Part shown: positions 45,087-53,668 of the stretch, one piece after another
How the letters are laid out: every line of letters starts with the position of its first letter
Numbering within the stretch: the first letter of the stretch is position 1
NCBI RefSeq assembly: GCF_000146345.1
Contig: NZ_GL397071.1
Location: forward strand, 1,693,904 to 1,757,903
Direction of reading: 5' to 3'
From: Peptoniphilus duerdenii ATCC BAA-1640
GTDB lineage: Bacteria; Bacillota; Clostridia; Tissierellales; Peptoniphilaceae
Length of the DNA: 64,000 bases
Made by a program: the position numbers and the translations under genes
Notes under the pieces: generated by a model
Databases searched by the model: none
Told to the model about the DNA's origin: nothing
The model's input: only the letters and a program-made list of their open reading frames with translations

Positions 45087-46502
45087 TCACCCCTTATATC
45101 TGAAAGCTCTAGTGAACTTCTTAGGTCTCTTAGATTGACTTTGAATTACTACTTTTTTCTTTGAAAAAGCCGCCTCTATGACGTTAGTATCGTCATACTT
45201 CATAGCCACGTGCCCTTTATGCCAAAGTACATCTCCAGGCTCAGCCTGATTGATAGGTATTTCCACGAAGCCATAAGCTTTTGGATTTGAAGCCAGTGTA
45301 CTTGATGTGAATCTCGGCATATTGACTCCCATATCTCTAAGTGATCTAATTACTAAGCCAGTGCAGTCTACACCGCCCTCACTCATCGATTCACCGCCCC
45401 ATACATACTTAACTCCTAGATATTTCTTAGCAGCTTCAGTCATGCTGCTATTTCCGCCATCTGAGCCTCCAGGTGAAGAAATATCCGCAGATCCACTCTT
45501 TTGTTTTTGAGGTAAACTTTGTGGAGCTACCTCAGGACTAATGTCTTTGTTATATACTTCTAAATCCATAAAGTGATGTTCCTCCTGAAATTTGTGAGTC
45601 ACGCTCTGCACTAGCATTAAAGAGTTGATATCAATGTCACCAATAGCCATCATCTGTACAGGTACTAGGGATCCTGCTCTTACATCGAGTCTTCCGACTA
45701 TGTTTTTTAGCCTTAATTTTCTATGTTTCTTATTTAAGACTTTTAAAAGTTCCTTAGCCTTTGCATCTATATCCAACTCTTCATTATTTGTAGTAGCTGA
45801 GTATGAAAGAAGCCCCCATTTTTCGATAGCCTTGGTGTCCTCTGCAGTAGCTGACTTGATTTCTTTTTTATTGTCGTCTAAAAGTTTTAAGTGGACCCGA
45901 TTATAGGTATTAGAGTTGATAGAGGTTTCGTAGTTGAAATCCTCTGTGCAGTCATAATCGATAACATCTTTGGTCTTCATACTTTCTATAGACTTAAGAC
46001 AGATTTTTCCACCCTTGTCAAAGAGCGTATAGAGTTTACCAGTGTTTGCCGTAGTCATATCACTTGCAAATCTTAAAATCTCCCAAAATTCTTTATTTTC
46101 TTCAATTCTTCCAGGTATTTTGAATTTAGTGTCCTCTACTTCTCCTATCTGAAGATTTCTATCTCTGCAGATATTAGTTAGAAGCTCTGAATAGGTCCAA
46201 TCTTTATATTGATAAGTAGCCTTGTTCTTTAAGTACCTAAGCTGATCGTAGCAAGTAGTAGTTATAATTTGTTCTCCAGTCCTTGACTTAGAGAAGACAT
46301 ATCCATAAAAAAAGACTTTGCCATCTACATAAAAAGCTATTGGATTTCCCTCTTGATAGTCTAGGTTCTCATCTTTTACGATGTTGCAGGTCATCTGTCC
46401 AGGTGATCCATCTCTTGACCACATCACCTGGACAGTGCCCTCAATCATAGCCTCTTGGACTTTACCTCTATTATCAATGATGACTTTAAATCTATCTCGC
46501 AT
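45087..46502 (-). CDS. baseplate hub protein XkdQ-like fused to NlpC/P60 peptidase
   Basis: About residues 1-320 are the hub protein of contractile tails (VMWSRDGSPGQMTCNIVKD, DGKVFFYGYVFSKSRTGEQIITTTCYDQLRYLK). Residues 350-471 are an NlpC/P60 cysteine peptidase with GVDCTGLVIR (Cys), GHVAMKY (His) and a downstream Asn/Ala site. It would cut stem peptides of peptidoglycan during DNA injection. The ATG at 46502 with GGTGG upstream is preferred over one eight codons earlier. Confidence 0.87.
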   Translation of the reverse strand: MRDRFKVIIDNRGKVQEAMIEGTVQVMWSRDGSPGQMTCNIVKDENLDYQEGNPIAFYVDGKVFFYGYVFSKSRTGEQIITTTCYDQLRYLKNKATYQYKDWTYSELLTNICRDRNLQIGEVEDTKFKIPGRIEENKEFWEILRFASDMTTANTGKLYTLFDKGGKICLKSIESMKTKDVIDYDCTEDFNYETSINSNTYNRVHLKLLDDNKKEIKSATAEDTKAIEKWGLLSYSATTNNEELDIDAKAKELLKVLNKKHRKLRLKNIVGRLDVRAGSLVPVQMMAIGDIDINSLMLVQSVTHKFQEEHHFMDLEVYNKDISPEVAPQSLPQKQKSGSADISSPGGSDGGNSSMTEAAKKYLGVKYVWGGESMSEGGVDCTGLVIRSLRDMGVNMPRFTSSTLASNPKAYGFVEIPINQAEPGDVLWHKGHVAMKYDDTNVIEAAFSKKKVVIQSQSKRPKKFTRAFRYKG

Positions 46503-47088
46503 TTTTACCACCGCCAAAGACAGCATCTAAAAAAGCACTAACTCCATTAAAGGCTCCATGTACTACCTTTGAAGCAAGGCTGCCATCAGGTTTTCCCTTA
46601 TTCATTGGCACATTTCCCTCAGAGACAGTGATTGACTTAGACTTGTCCGCATTAGTATTTATAATCTTGGTTTTAAGTGGTAAATACTGCTTTAAACTTA
46701 TAGAAATAATTAAATCAGCACCATTCTCAGCATCTTCAATAATTTCGTAGTCTTCTAAAGTTACCGACTTATTGATGGAGTTTTTAAGATTTTCTTGGTA
46801 CTGACTTCTAAGAATTATGAATTGAAAAGATTTCTTTTTGACCTTTAGATCTTCAAGTTTATTTAGCACAGTTTGAGGACTTACGTATCTTTTGACTGCA
46901 GGGAAATCTTCAGATGGTACTCTAAACTCAAAGTCAAACTCCGTAAGTCCAGGTTTTTTTAAAAGGTTCAACTCTTCTCCATTTAGAAGAGTTACAACCT
47001 TGTTTTTATTCTTAATCTTGGTGTTTATTTTCTTTGGTGTTATTGGGAGTAGTAAATTATCAATATAAAAGTCATATCCTTTATTCAT
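46492..47088 (-). CDS. tail protein XkdP-like
   Basis: A 198-residue beta-rich tail protein that starts MNKGYDFYIDNLLLPITPKKI and has LLNGEELNLLKKPGLTEFDFEFRVP, as in the XkdP N-terminal domain. The usual C-terminal LysM is absent; instead there is a short glycine-rich end. Its partners are the neighbouring hub and tape measure. Overlaps: ten bases with the hub gene, eight with the tape measure gene. Confidence 0.75.
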   Translation of the reverse strand: MNKGYDFYIDNLLLPITPKKINTKIKNKNKVVTLLNGEELNLLKKPGLTEFDFEFRVPSEDFPAVKRYVSPQTVLNKLEDLKVKKKSFQFIILRSQYQENLKNSINKSVTLEDYEIIEDAENGADLIISISLKQYLPLKTKIINTNADKSKSITVSEGNVPMNKGKPDGSLASKVVHGAFNGVSAFLDAVFGGGKNAR

Positions 47089-49132
47089 ATTGCGGTATTC
47101 CTCCCATTGTCATTTCTACAGCTTCAGTGAGCTTGTCAGTTAATCCTTCCATCCAGCCATCAAGATCGGCGGTTTCGTGCACATCACCAAAGTTGTTATT
47201 AGCAATCACTTCTAGTTTGTCAAAGCTAAAGTTTTGAATCGCTCTTCGTTCCATAAGGTCTTTTAGATAGGATATATCCTCATTTTTGACCTCTAAGCCG
47301 TCTTTTAACTTTTCAGTGTTTTCTTTTGTACCTGCTGCAGATTTCTTCAGATCTCCAATATCGCTTGCTATGCCAGGTAATTCTGCATATTTAGGTATAT
47401 CAAATTTAGGGATCTTGTCTTCAGTTTTTTCAGCATTGAGTTTTTCAGCTTGTTTCTTTGCAATTTCGCGTTCTCTTTGGAATTTCTCGCTCTCATACTT
47501 AAAGGCTATCTTCTTGGTCTCGGAATCTCTTAGTGCCTTGTCTCTTTCGACTTGGTCTACTACCATTTCTAAGTTTTGATCTCTCTCCGCCTTTTTTCTA
47601 GCAGCCTCAGCCTTAGCACCCGCTACCATAGAGACTTGATCTATAGTTTCTATCCCTACACCAGGTATTTTATTAACTAAATCTATAAGCTTGTTTATTA
47701 AACCTATAGCTCCGTTGACCATGTTTTCAAGGATAGTCAAGCCTTTAATCCTCATGTTGTCTAAGTGGTCTAGCACTCCATTTTTCATTCTCGCTATGCC
47801 GACTTTATACATTTGCCATTGGTAAATCATATCGCTGATATCATTTCTAGTATTTATGATTAAGCTAGCCATGTAGTTTTTTATAGCATTTACAACTATT
47901 AAGTGAGCTACACCTACGCCGCCTACAGAATTTGCCCATTTTAAATAGGCTGCTACTATTAGAGTTATAATTGCAGGTATTAGAAACATAGGGCTCTTAA
48001 GCATAGCCAGATTAAGCTCCATAGTTGCCAACTTCGCAGCAGTAGTTGCTACTGTATATGCAGTAAATCCAGCCGCTGCTGCAACTGCTGCAGGTTCTAT
48101 TAGCCATAGATTGTCGGATATAAAATTCATCCCTTTAACTGCTATCTCTGTTGCTGTAAAGATCCCTTTTGTTACTTCTCCCAGATAAAATAAAGCTCTA
48201 TCAGAAAATTCTTGAAAGGCTTTTGAGTTTGCAAAGTCATTAAGCCTATTTAAAGCAGGCTCAATGTTTTTTAAGAATCTATTTTTCATTGATACTGCTA
48301 TCTGCCCAAAAGTCATAGGCATGTTCTCAAATTCTTCGTTTATTTCCTTGCTTGCACCTAAAAGTGCATTTTTAATAACATCTGCAGATAGTTTGCCTTC
48401 TTCCGCCAATTTCCTTATTTTGCCTATAGGCTCACCCATATATTCTGATACTATTCTTAGAAGTTGAGGTGTGTTTGCCATTACAGCGTTTAAGTCTTGA
48501 CCCCTTAAGACTCCAGAAGCCATTGCTTGAGTTAAGTTATACATGACTGACTCAACCCCTTGAGCAGAGGTACCAGAAATTGTAAATAGTTTATTTAGAT
48601 TTTCGGCAAATGCTATAGTTTCTTCATTGCTTGCAAAGGCATCTTTAGCCTGTGCTCCAAGTTTAGAGACTATATCCATAGTCATCTTATATTCTCCTCT
48701 AGCCCTTTGAGCAGATTTATATATCATTTCTTGAAGCTCTAGTGTAGTTTGATGACCATCGTTTATAGCATCTAGTCTAGCCTTAATCTGTGTCATTTCA
48801 TCTGATAAGCCTACAAAAGCCTTAACACTTCTAAAAGAAGCGTATGTTACCAAGGCTTTTTTAATCATTCCTGCCATTTTGTTAGCAGCAGAGGATCCTT
48901 CTTGTAGTTTTCTATTAAATTTTTCTTGTTCTTCAGCGTTTTTATTTATAGTAGCTTGAACTTCAGCAAGTTTGCTTTTTGCTCCATTTAGTGTTGCAGG
49001 ATTAAAAGCCTTTTTCCCAGCCGTTTCGACATCATAAGCAGCAGAGATCACCATATTCATACTGTCTACAATACTATTTAAAACTCCTGACATTTGATTT
49101 TTTAAAATTATAGTACTTTCTAAAACTCCCAA
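47081..49132 (-). CDS. tail tape measure protein
   Basis: A 683-residue tape measure that sets tail length. The N-terminal tape-measure domain is clear: GLSDEMTQIKARLDAIND, MYNLTQAMASGVLRGQDLNAVMANTPQLL and GKLSADVIKNALLGA. Two hydrophobic stretches (near 352-372 and 376-395) and long coiled coils (530-580) follow. At this length the tail should be about 100 nm. It lies twelve bases after the frameshifted chaperone. Confidence 0.93.
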   Translation of the reverse strand: MGVLESTIILKNQMSGVLNSIVDSMNMVISAAYDVETAGKKAFNPATLNGAKSKLAEVQATINKNAEEQEKFNRKLQEGSSAANKMAGMIKKALVTYASFRSVKAFVGLSDEMTQIKARLDAINDGHQTTLELQEMIYKSAQRARGEYKMTMDIVSKLGAQAKDAFASNEETIAFAENLNKLFTISGTSAQGVESVMYNLTQAMASGVLRGQDLNAVMANTPQLLRIVSEYMGEPIGKIRKLAEEGKLSADVIKNALLGASKEINEEFENMPMTFGQIAVSMKNRFLKNIEPALNRLNDFANSKAFQEFSDRALFYLGEVTKGIFTATEIAVKGMNFISDNLWLIEPAAVAAAAGFTAYTVATTAAKLATMELNLAMLKSPMFLIPAIITLIVAAYLKWANSVGGVGVAHLIVVNAIKNYMASLIINTRNDISDMIYQWQMYKVGIARMKNGVLDHLDNMRIKGLTILENMVNGAIGLINKLIDLVNKIPGVGIETIDQVSMVAGAKAEAARKKAERDQNLEMVVDQVERDKALRDSETKKIAFKYESEKFQREREIAKKQAEKLNAEKTEDKIPKFDIPKYAELPGIASDIGDLKKSAAGTKENTEKLKDGLEVKNEDISYLKDLMERRAIQNFSFDKLEVIANNNFGDVHETADLDGWMEGLTDKLTEAVEMTMGGIPQYE

Positions 49133-49143
49133 TTTCTCACCCC

Positions 49144-49302
49144 CTACTTTGTTTTAGTGTCTTCAGCATACTTTTCAAGCATTGCCACATACATAGCTTG
49201 AGTAGCTTCATCTAGTTGTATAAATTCCTCAGGTCTTATTTGAAATTTACTACAAACAAAAACATAGTATGCCAGGGAGGTTTCTAAGTCCTCCCTGATT
49301 AG
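49144..49302 (-). CDS. tail assembly chaperone, -1 frameshift extension
   Basis: Reached by -1 slippage at the AAAAAAC heptamer just before the upstream stop. The extension has 52 residues (LIREDLETSLAYYVFVCSKF, then QIRPEEFIQLDEATQAMYVA), matching the T part of lambda gpGT-type chaperones. It has no ribosome site or start codon of its own. The full fusion would be 187 residues. Confidence 0.8.
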   Translation of the reverse strand, partial: LIREDLETSLAYYVFVCSKFQIRPEEFIQLDEATQAMYVAMLEKYAEDTKTK

Positions 49303-49706
49303 TTTTTTACTTCATTTTTTAAATCGTTAAAGTTCTTGTTTAAGCCGTTTATATCCAAGCATTTTTCTAGAAGCCTGTTAAATTCTGCTGAGTTAAGCAT
49401 TTTATTTAAAAGTTGACCAGGATCCATAACTCCGTATGAATCTTGGAGCTCTTTATCCCTTAAATTAGGGTAAACTACACTCTCAGCTACTACACTTTTA
49501 AAGTATATGTTAGTATTAAAGCCGCCTTTCTTGCCTTTTACTATTGTTGACTTATCAGTAGCCAAAAGGGCATTGTCTGGAGACATTGCCCTTAATTTCC
49601 ATGCAATTGGATTCCCATCTTCATCTTTAAATCTATCTGATACTATAAACTCTACTTCCTCGTAGGCATTTGCCACGTTTTCTTTTAAAAAAGCTGTTAA
49701 ACTCAT
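49299..49706 (-). CDS. tail assembly chaperone (XkdN-like, G form)
   Basis: A 135-residue short form with LTAFLKENVANAYEEVEFIVSDRFKD and YPNLRDKELQDSYGVMDPGQLLNKMLNSAEFNRL. Such proteins coat the tape measure before tube polymerisation. A small share of ribosomes slips into the downstream extension. It abuts the tube gene and precedes the tape measure, as expected. Confidence 0.88.
   Translation of the reverse strand: MSLTAFLKENVANAYEEVEFIVSDRFKDEDGNPIAWKLRAMSPDNALLATDKSTIVKGKKGGFNTNIYFKSVVAESVVYPNLRDKELQDSYGVMDPGQLLNKMLNSAEFNRLLEKCLDINGLNKNFNDLKNEVKN
49302..49308 (-). promoter_or_regulatory. -1 ribosomal frameshift slippery site AAAAAAC
   Basis: Minus strand GTA AAA AAC TAA shows the canonical X-XXY-YYZ heptamer in the zero frame, one codon before the stop. 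The -1 frame continues as CTA ATC AGG into a conserved chaperone extension. Confidence 0.8.
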
Positions 49707-50188
49707 TAAATCATCCCTTCTAAGATATTAAATTCTTCAGGCATATCGCAGTCTTCGAAAGTACCTGATAGCTTTTCTTCCAAAGTATCTGAAGTTATAT
49801 CGATCTTTGCCATCACTGATCCATCGATATTACAGTCTCTGAAGATTACAGTGTGTCTACCAGCGTTTGAGTTTGGATCGTCGTTAGTGATTTGTACATC
49901 GAAATAAATATCTCTATGGTCTTTGACGTAGGTCATCATTAACTTTCTGAAAATATCAGTATTGTAGTAGCAAGTTGCACTCCATTTTCCAGTTACTGTG
50001 TTGGATCTATTTCCTTTAATTCTTGTACCTAGTCTAGGGATCTCTGATTTTCCTTTTTCCCAAGTTCCTTCAAAGTCTTTAAGTTGGAAAAGTAAATATC
50101 TGCTACCTTCAATAGTGACGTAGGCTGCACCTTCGGCACCGTGTATCGGTTCTCTTGCGTGCATTATAGCTTGATTTTTATCCACCAT
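49706..50188 (-). CDS. tail tube protein (XkdM-like)
   Basis: Forms the inner tail tube. The start MVDKNQAIMHAREPIHGAEG at 50188 has AAAAGGAG upstream, so the in-frame ATG ten codons earlier is rejected. Typical features: EGAAYVTIEGSRYLLFQLKDFEGTWEKGKSEIPRLGTR and the C-terminal GTFEDCDMPEEFNIL. The length is 160 residues. It lies directly downstream of the sheath gene. Confidence 0.9.
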   Translation of the reverse strand: MVDKNQAIMHAREPIHGAEGAAYVTIEGSRYLLFQLKDFEGTWEKGKSEIPRLGTRIKGNRSNTVTGKWSATCYYNTDIFRKLMMTYVKDHRDIYFDVQITNDDPNSNAGRHTVIFRDCNIDGSVMAKIDITSDTLEEKLSGTFEDCDMPEEFNILEGMI

Positions 50189-50240
50189 TTTTTTCTCCTT
50201 TTCAATTAAAAAAGACAATCTTAAAGATTGCCTTTGAGTT

Positions 50241-51581
50241 CTATCTAACTAAAATTGTCATATAAAGTTTTTGCATAGCCATAACAGGCATTAAGTAGTC
50301 ATGGACTATGATTGTATCTTTTTCATGACCTTTTTCCACTGTTGAGTCTTTAGAGTCATAATCTTCTATAGCTCCTAAATCGGATAATGTTTCGGCATGT
50401 TTTACCAGTTCATTCCAGAATCCAATTCTGCCATCTTCGTTATTTTGCACCTTACCTAAGTAGTACTTATTGAAAATTATAGCTATATCTTTTGCTCTTT
50501 GATCGAGGACTCTTATGACTTGGTTCTTTGAGAAGTCTACATTTTGATACAAAGTAAATTCTGTGAAAGAGTTGATGTCTTCAAGTACCCTTACTTCCTT
50601 ATTTCTTTCATAGAAGAAGAAGTATCCGCTCTTAATAGCTTGTTCAGCCTCTCTCTTCTTATACTTTGTATTAATTTTGTATTCTCCGCCATATAGCTTA
50701 TTGGTCAAAGATCTATTTATAGGACAGCCTGCTTCTTGACCAGTTACCCAGTAGACTGCAGAGGCTTCATTTTCTACATCGGTTACAGAGTTCTTAACAT
50801 TAATTAAGCCTTTATGGTTTGCCTTTGCTGTTTCCATATTGTATACAACTAGTTGGAATTTAACCCCTTCGTCTTCTCTCATTCTTCTCATAAATTCCTT
50901 ATATAGAAGTTTGATTGTAGGATCTACCCCTGCATATCCAATTACATTGAAGTCGTATTTTTCTATCTCTTCAAGGTATCTTGAATGTGACTCAGCTAGA
51001 GTAGTACCATTTTCACCACCAGTAAGTTTCAACCCAGCAGTTGTAGTAAGTTCTTCATCTGAAGCATTAAATGCTACCACAGGATTGTCCTTTAGGTCGC
51101 TTCCTTTGGTTGCACGCTGCTCACATACTGTAGTTTTACCAAATTTAGTAGTGACGATGTAGCCTTTATCCACGTCCACGTCTTTTTCGATGATAATTTG
51201 AATATCATTTCCTCTTACACCCTTATATTTAGCTGTAGCTGTTAGACTACCTATTGTAGCCTTAGCTTCAGAGCCGCCATTGTCATTTAGCCTATAAAGG
51301 TATAAAGTTTTTGCTCCCTGCATAAGATCTCTTAAAGGCTTCATCTTTTCATGAGCATAGTCATAGCCTAACAGCTCTAGTGACTCATTTTGAAGCTCTG
51401 CAGGCTCTATTGTTATAATTTCACCAGTAGCACCCCAATCTAGCTCTAGTCCGATAGTTGCATAGCCTCTATCTGAGAAGAAGTTGGTTGCCCTTGGTAC
51501 TGAAATATAGTTTATATAAGATCCAGGTAAAACTTTATTCTGTGTTAAAAAAGTTCCCCCACCTAAAGCACCATATGCCAT
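50241..51581 (-). CDS. contractile tail sheath protein (XkdK-like)
   Basis: A 446-residue sheath that contracts on infection. The first residues AYGALGGGTFLTQNKVLPGSYINYISVPR are typical of Firmicute sheath proteins. A C-terminal sheath domain has NEDGRIGFWNELVKHAETLSDLGAIEDYDSKDSTVEKG. Its presence makes this a myovirus-like phage. The start overlaps the stop of the 57-residue gene (TAATG). Confidence 0.94.
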   Translation of the reverse strand: MAYGALGGGTFLTQNKVLPGSYINYISVPRATNFFSDRGYATIGLELDWGATGEIITIEPAELQNESLELLGYDYAHEKMKPLRDLMQGAKTLYLYRLNDNGGSEAKATIGSLTATAKYKGVRGNDIQIIIEKDVDVDKGYIVTTKFGKTTVCEQRATKGSDLKDNPVVAFNASDEELTTTAGLKLTGGENGTTLAESHSRYLEEIEKYDFNVIGYAGVDPTIKLLYKEFMRRMREDEGVKFQLVVYNMETAKANHKGLINVKNSVTDVENEASAVYWVTGQEAGCPINRSLTNKLYGGEYKINTKYKKREAEQAIKSGYFFFYERNKEVRVLEDINSFTEFTLYQNVDFSKNQVIRVLDQRAKDIAIIFNKYYLGKVQNNEDGRIGFWNELVKHAETLSDLGAIEDYDSKDSTVEKGHEKDTIIVHDYLMPVMAMQKLYMTILVR

Positions 51582-51754
51582 TATTTAACCTCCCTTTTAT
51601 TAAAATCTTGTACTATCTTTTCTACCTCGTCTAGTGTGTACTCTTTGCCACTTTCTAGCAGTACTGATAGCACATCTCTATTCCATCTCAATTTTTCAGA
51701 TTTCAGTATCGCTTCTTTAGTGTACTTATCTGATTGAGTCTTCTTTTCTGCCAT
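51581..51754 (-). CDS. small phage protein upstream of the sheath gene
   Basis: A 57-residue highly charged protein (MAEKKTQSDKYTKEAILKSE, then KLRWNRDVLSVLLESGKEYT and LDEVEKIVQDF). It has GGAGG before the ATG and a TAATG join to the sheath gene. Similar small proteins precede XkdK in clostridial phages. Function is unknown. Confidence 0.75.
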   Translation of the reverse strand: MAEKKTQSDKYTKEAILKSEKLRWNRDVLSVLLESGKEYTLDEVEKIVQDFNKREVK

Positions 51755-51766
51755 TTTTACCTCCGT

Positions 51767-52240
51767 TTATTTCTTTAATTCCCACATACCAGGATTGACC
51801 TTTTTAGTAGCATTTCTATAAGGTTTTTCTTCGGTGTAGTGTATGATATTTTCCACCATCATAAAAGGATCCTTAGGAATTTCTTCCTTGGTGTGATACC
51901 TATAGTTTATAGTGAAATTTACCTCTGTGTCTCCAGTTTTTGAGTTAGGTTCAAATCCATATACACCGCCACTTTCAAGCCTTATATTTCTCGTGCCATA
52001 GAGTAGCTTTTGTTCTATCTCTTCTTTCAAAAAGGCATCCGCTCTCTGATCTAAGTAGACTATATTGACCAAACTATCTACTCTATACCTCTTCATGAAG
52101 TCCACCTTCACGTCAGTATTTACTATGGTTATGAAGAAGCAAGGCTCTACTAGTCCTTGAGGCACATCTCTTATATAGATATTGGTATAAGGGAAAAGCT
52201 CATCCACTCTTTTAATCACTGCATCTAGTAGTTGAATCAT
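51767..52240 (-). CDS. tail terminator/completion-like protein (XkdJ-type)
   Basis: A 157-residue protein in the position of the tail-terminator. It contains LLDAVIKRVDELFPYTNIYIRDVPQGLVEPCFFITIVN and RRYRVDSLVNIVYLDQR-like strands, matching the phage_tail_terminator group (DUF6838-like). It overlaps the HK97 gp10-like gene by four bases. Confidence 0.75.
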   Translation of the reverse strand: MIQLLDAVIKRVDELFPYTNIYIRDVPQGLVEPCFFITIVNTDVKVDFMKRYRVDSLVNIVYLDQRADAFLKEEIEQKLLYGTRNIRLESGGVYGFEPNSKTGDTEVNFTINYRYHTKEEIPKDPFMMVENIIHYTEEKPYRNATKKVNPGMWELKK

Positions 52241-52626
52241 AGTCCTTTAAAAGCCTCCTCTAAGTGCCTATCCACTATCTTTTCTATCTCTTTTTCAATC
52301 TGTTTTTCTGATATAGTCAGCATAAATTTTCCAGGCACCCATTTTTTATGATCTCTTGTTCTATGCCCAAATTCTACATAATTTCCATAGTTGGTATTAT
52401 TGTATATGGTGACCTCTACCTCTAAGCCTTTTCTCTTAATATCCCCCACATACCAACTTCTTCTTAAAGTCCCTGTGTCTACAGGTGTCAACTTCTTCAC
52501 GGATCTAAGCTCTCTTAAAGCTATCTCTTTGATTGCTTCTTCCATGACATTGCCTAGAGTGTCTTTAAATTCTCCCAGAGACTTTTCAAAGTCTTCTAAC
52601 TTTGACATGTCAATCCTAATACTCAT
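52237..52626 (-). CDS. head-tail connector, HK97 gp10 family
   Basis: A 129-residue tail-completion protein. Motifs ELRSVKKLTPVDTGTLRRSWYVG and NYGNYVEFGHRTRDHKKWVPGKFML are diagnostic of the HK97-gp10-like family. One base separates it from the preceding gene's stop. Normal length. Confidence 0.88.
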   Translation of the reverse strand: MSIRIDMSKLEDFEKSLGEFKDTLGNVMEEAIKEIALRELRSVKKLTPVDTGTLRRSWYVGDIKRKGLEVEVTIYNNTNYGNYVEFGHRTRDHKKWVPGKFMLTISEKQIEKEIEKIVDRHLEEAFKGL

Positions 52627-52627
52627 A

Positions 52628-52999
52628 CTATGCCCACCTCGTGAACTCTACGCATAAGTACTCATTGTGAGAAGCATAAGACTTAAGCTTGGTGTTTTGA
52701 ATATTAAATTCATAGTTATTTTGAGTAACTTTTATCTTGGAGTTTAAAGGTATATCAATTTCAGGAGCTACAAATAGAGTAAAAGTGCTCTCACTTGATG
52801 TGGTAAATTCTTCATCAGTGTTTTTGCCACTCGAAAAAGATAACCTGCAAGGTATATCTTCAAATTTAGTCACTTCTTTAAGTCCTGATACCTTGGTCAC
52901 TTGGTCTTTTGCAGTCTCTCTGACTGTCACTGAGCATTTACCAGTATAAAGAGATTCAATTGCCTTTCTATAGGCTTCTACCACTGTAGTTTTCTGCAT
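52628..52999 (-). CDS. head-tail connector protein (gp9/stopper-like)
   Basis: The ATG at 52999 has AGAGG upstream, and the in-frame start at 53044 is less likely. The 123-residue beta-rich product (YTGKCSVTVRETAKDQVTKV, LKEVTKFEDIPCRLSFSSG) fits the small stopper proteins between portal and tail. It overlaps the connector gene upstream by 22 bases. Confidence 0.7.
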   Translation of the reverse strand: MQKTTVVEAYRKAIESLYTGKCSVTVRETAKDQVTKVSGLKEVTKFEDIPCRLSFSSGKNTDEEFTTSSESTFTLFVAPEIDIPLNSKIKVTQNNYEFNIQNTKLKSYASHNEYLCVEFTRWA

Positions 53000-53406
53000 G
53001 TTATAGCCTCTTTTCTCCAGGATTCCTCGATTGTAGATAGCCAAGATAGAAGTTTTCTTTCGCTCATATCGTTGATGCCAGGTTCACTTGATAGCTCTAC
53101 TGAAGTATCTCCTAGTTGAATTTTGCCAGCTATGCCATCAAAGTTAAATTTATCAGGCAATTTACCGCTTTTATACATACTATCTAAATATGCAGCTATT
53201 ATCATCTCATACAAGATATAGTAGATCCTAGGCGGTATCAATTCTATGTTGCAGAAATTCTTCAGCCTCATAGTTTCTCTAGCTGCTATGATTTTGATAC
53301 TAGTGTCAATCTCTTTAAATCCTGATTCTTTTAAGCTCTCAAGTATGTCATCGGCATATATACAAGCAAAGAAAGGATCTAAAGGCACTAAGTCTTTAAA
53401 CATCAA
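52978..53406 (-). CDS. head-tail adaptor (gp6/YqbG-like)
   Basis: A 142-residue mostly helical protein starting MMFKDLVPLDPFFACIYADDIL. Helices IPPRIYYILYEMIIAAYLDSMYK resemble YqbG/gp6-type adaptors that sit on the portal. Placement between the HeH protein and the stopper supports this. Confidence 0.7.
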   Translation of the reverse strand: MMFKDLVPLDPFFACIYADDILESLKESGFKEIDTSIKIIAARETMRLKNFCNIELIPPRIYYILYEMIIAAYLDSMYKSGKLPDKFNFDGIAGKIQLGDTSVELSSEPGINDMSERKLLSWLSTIEESWRKEAITCRKLQW

Positions 53407-53411
53407 ATCAC

Positions 53412-53657
53412 CTACTTTAAAAGCTCTATAAGTTCAGCCTTTGTCTTTGCTTTTCCTCTATCTAAGCCTTTTTCGTCACATAGCTTTTCAAGCTCTTCTA
53501 CTTTAAGATTCTTTAAATTTGAGTTATCATCTATCTTTAATTCATCTTTTACTTCCTCTTTGCCGCCACTAACTACGAGGGCTCCAAGACTTTGGAGCTC
53601 CTCAATCCTGTTTGGATCATTAGTGGTATAAAAGAGGTTATCTAGTAATAATCTCAT
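53412..53657 (-). CDS. HeH/LEM-domain phage protein
   Basis: An 81-residue protein whose last 30 residues (NLKNLKVEELEKLCDEKGLD, then RGKAKTKAELIELLK) form a helix-extended-loop-helix (SAP/LEM-like) domain, often nucleic-acid binding. The N-terminus LLLDNLFYTTNDPNRIEELQSLGALVVSGG is a capsid-accessory segment. It sits just after the capsid gene. Confidence 0.75.
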   Translation of the reverse strand: MRLLLDNLFYTTNDPNRIEELQSLGALVVSGGKEEVKDELKIDDNSNLKNLKVEELEKLCDEKGLDRGKAKTKAELIELLK

Positions 53658-53668
53658 GAAATCACCTC

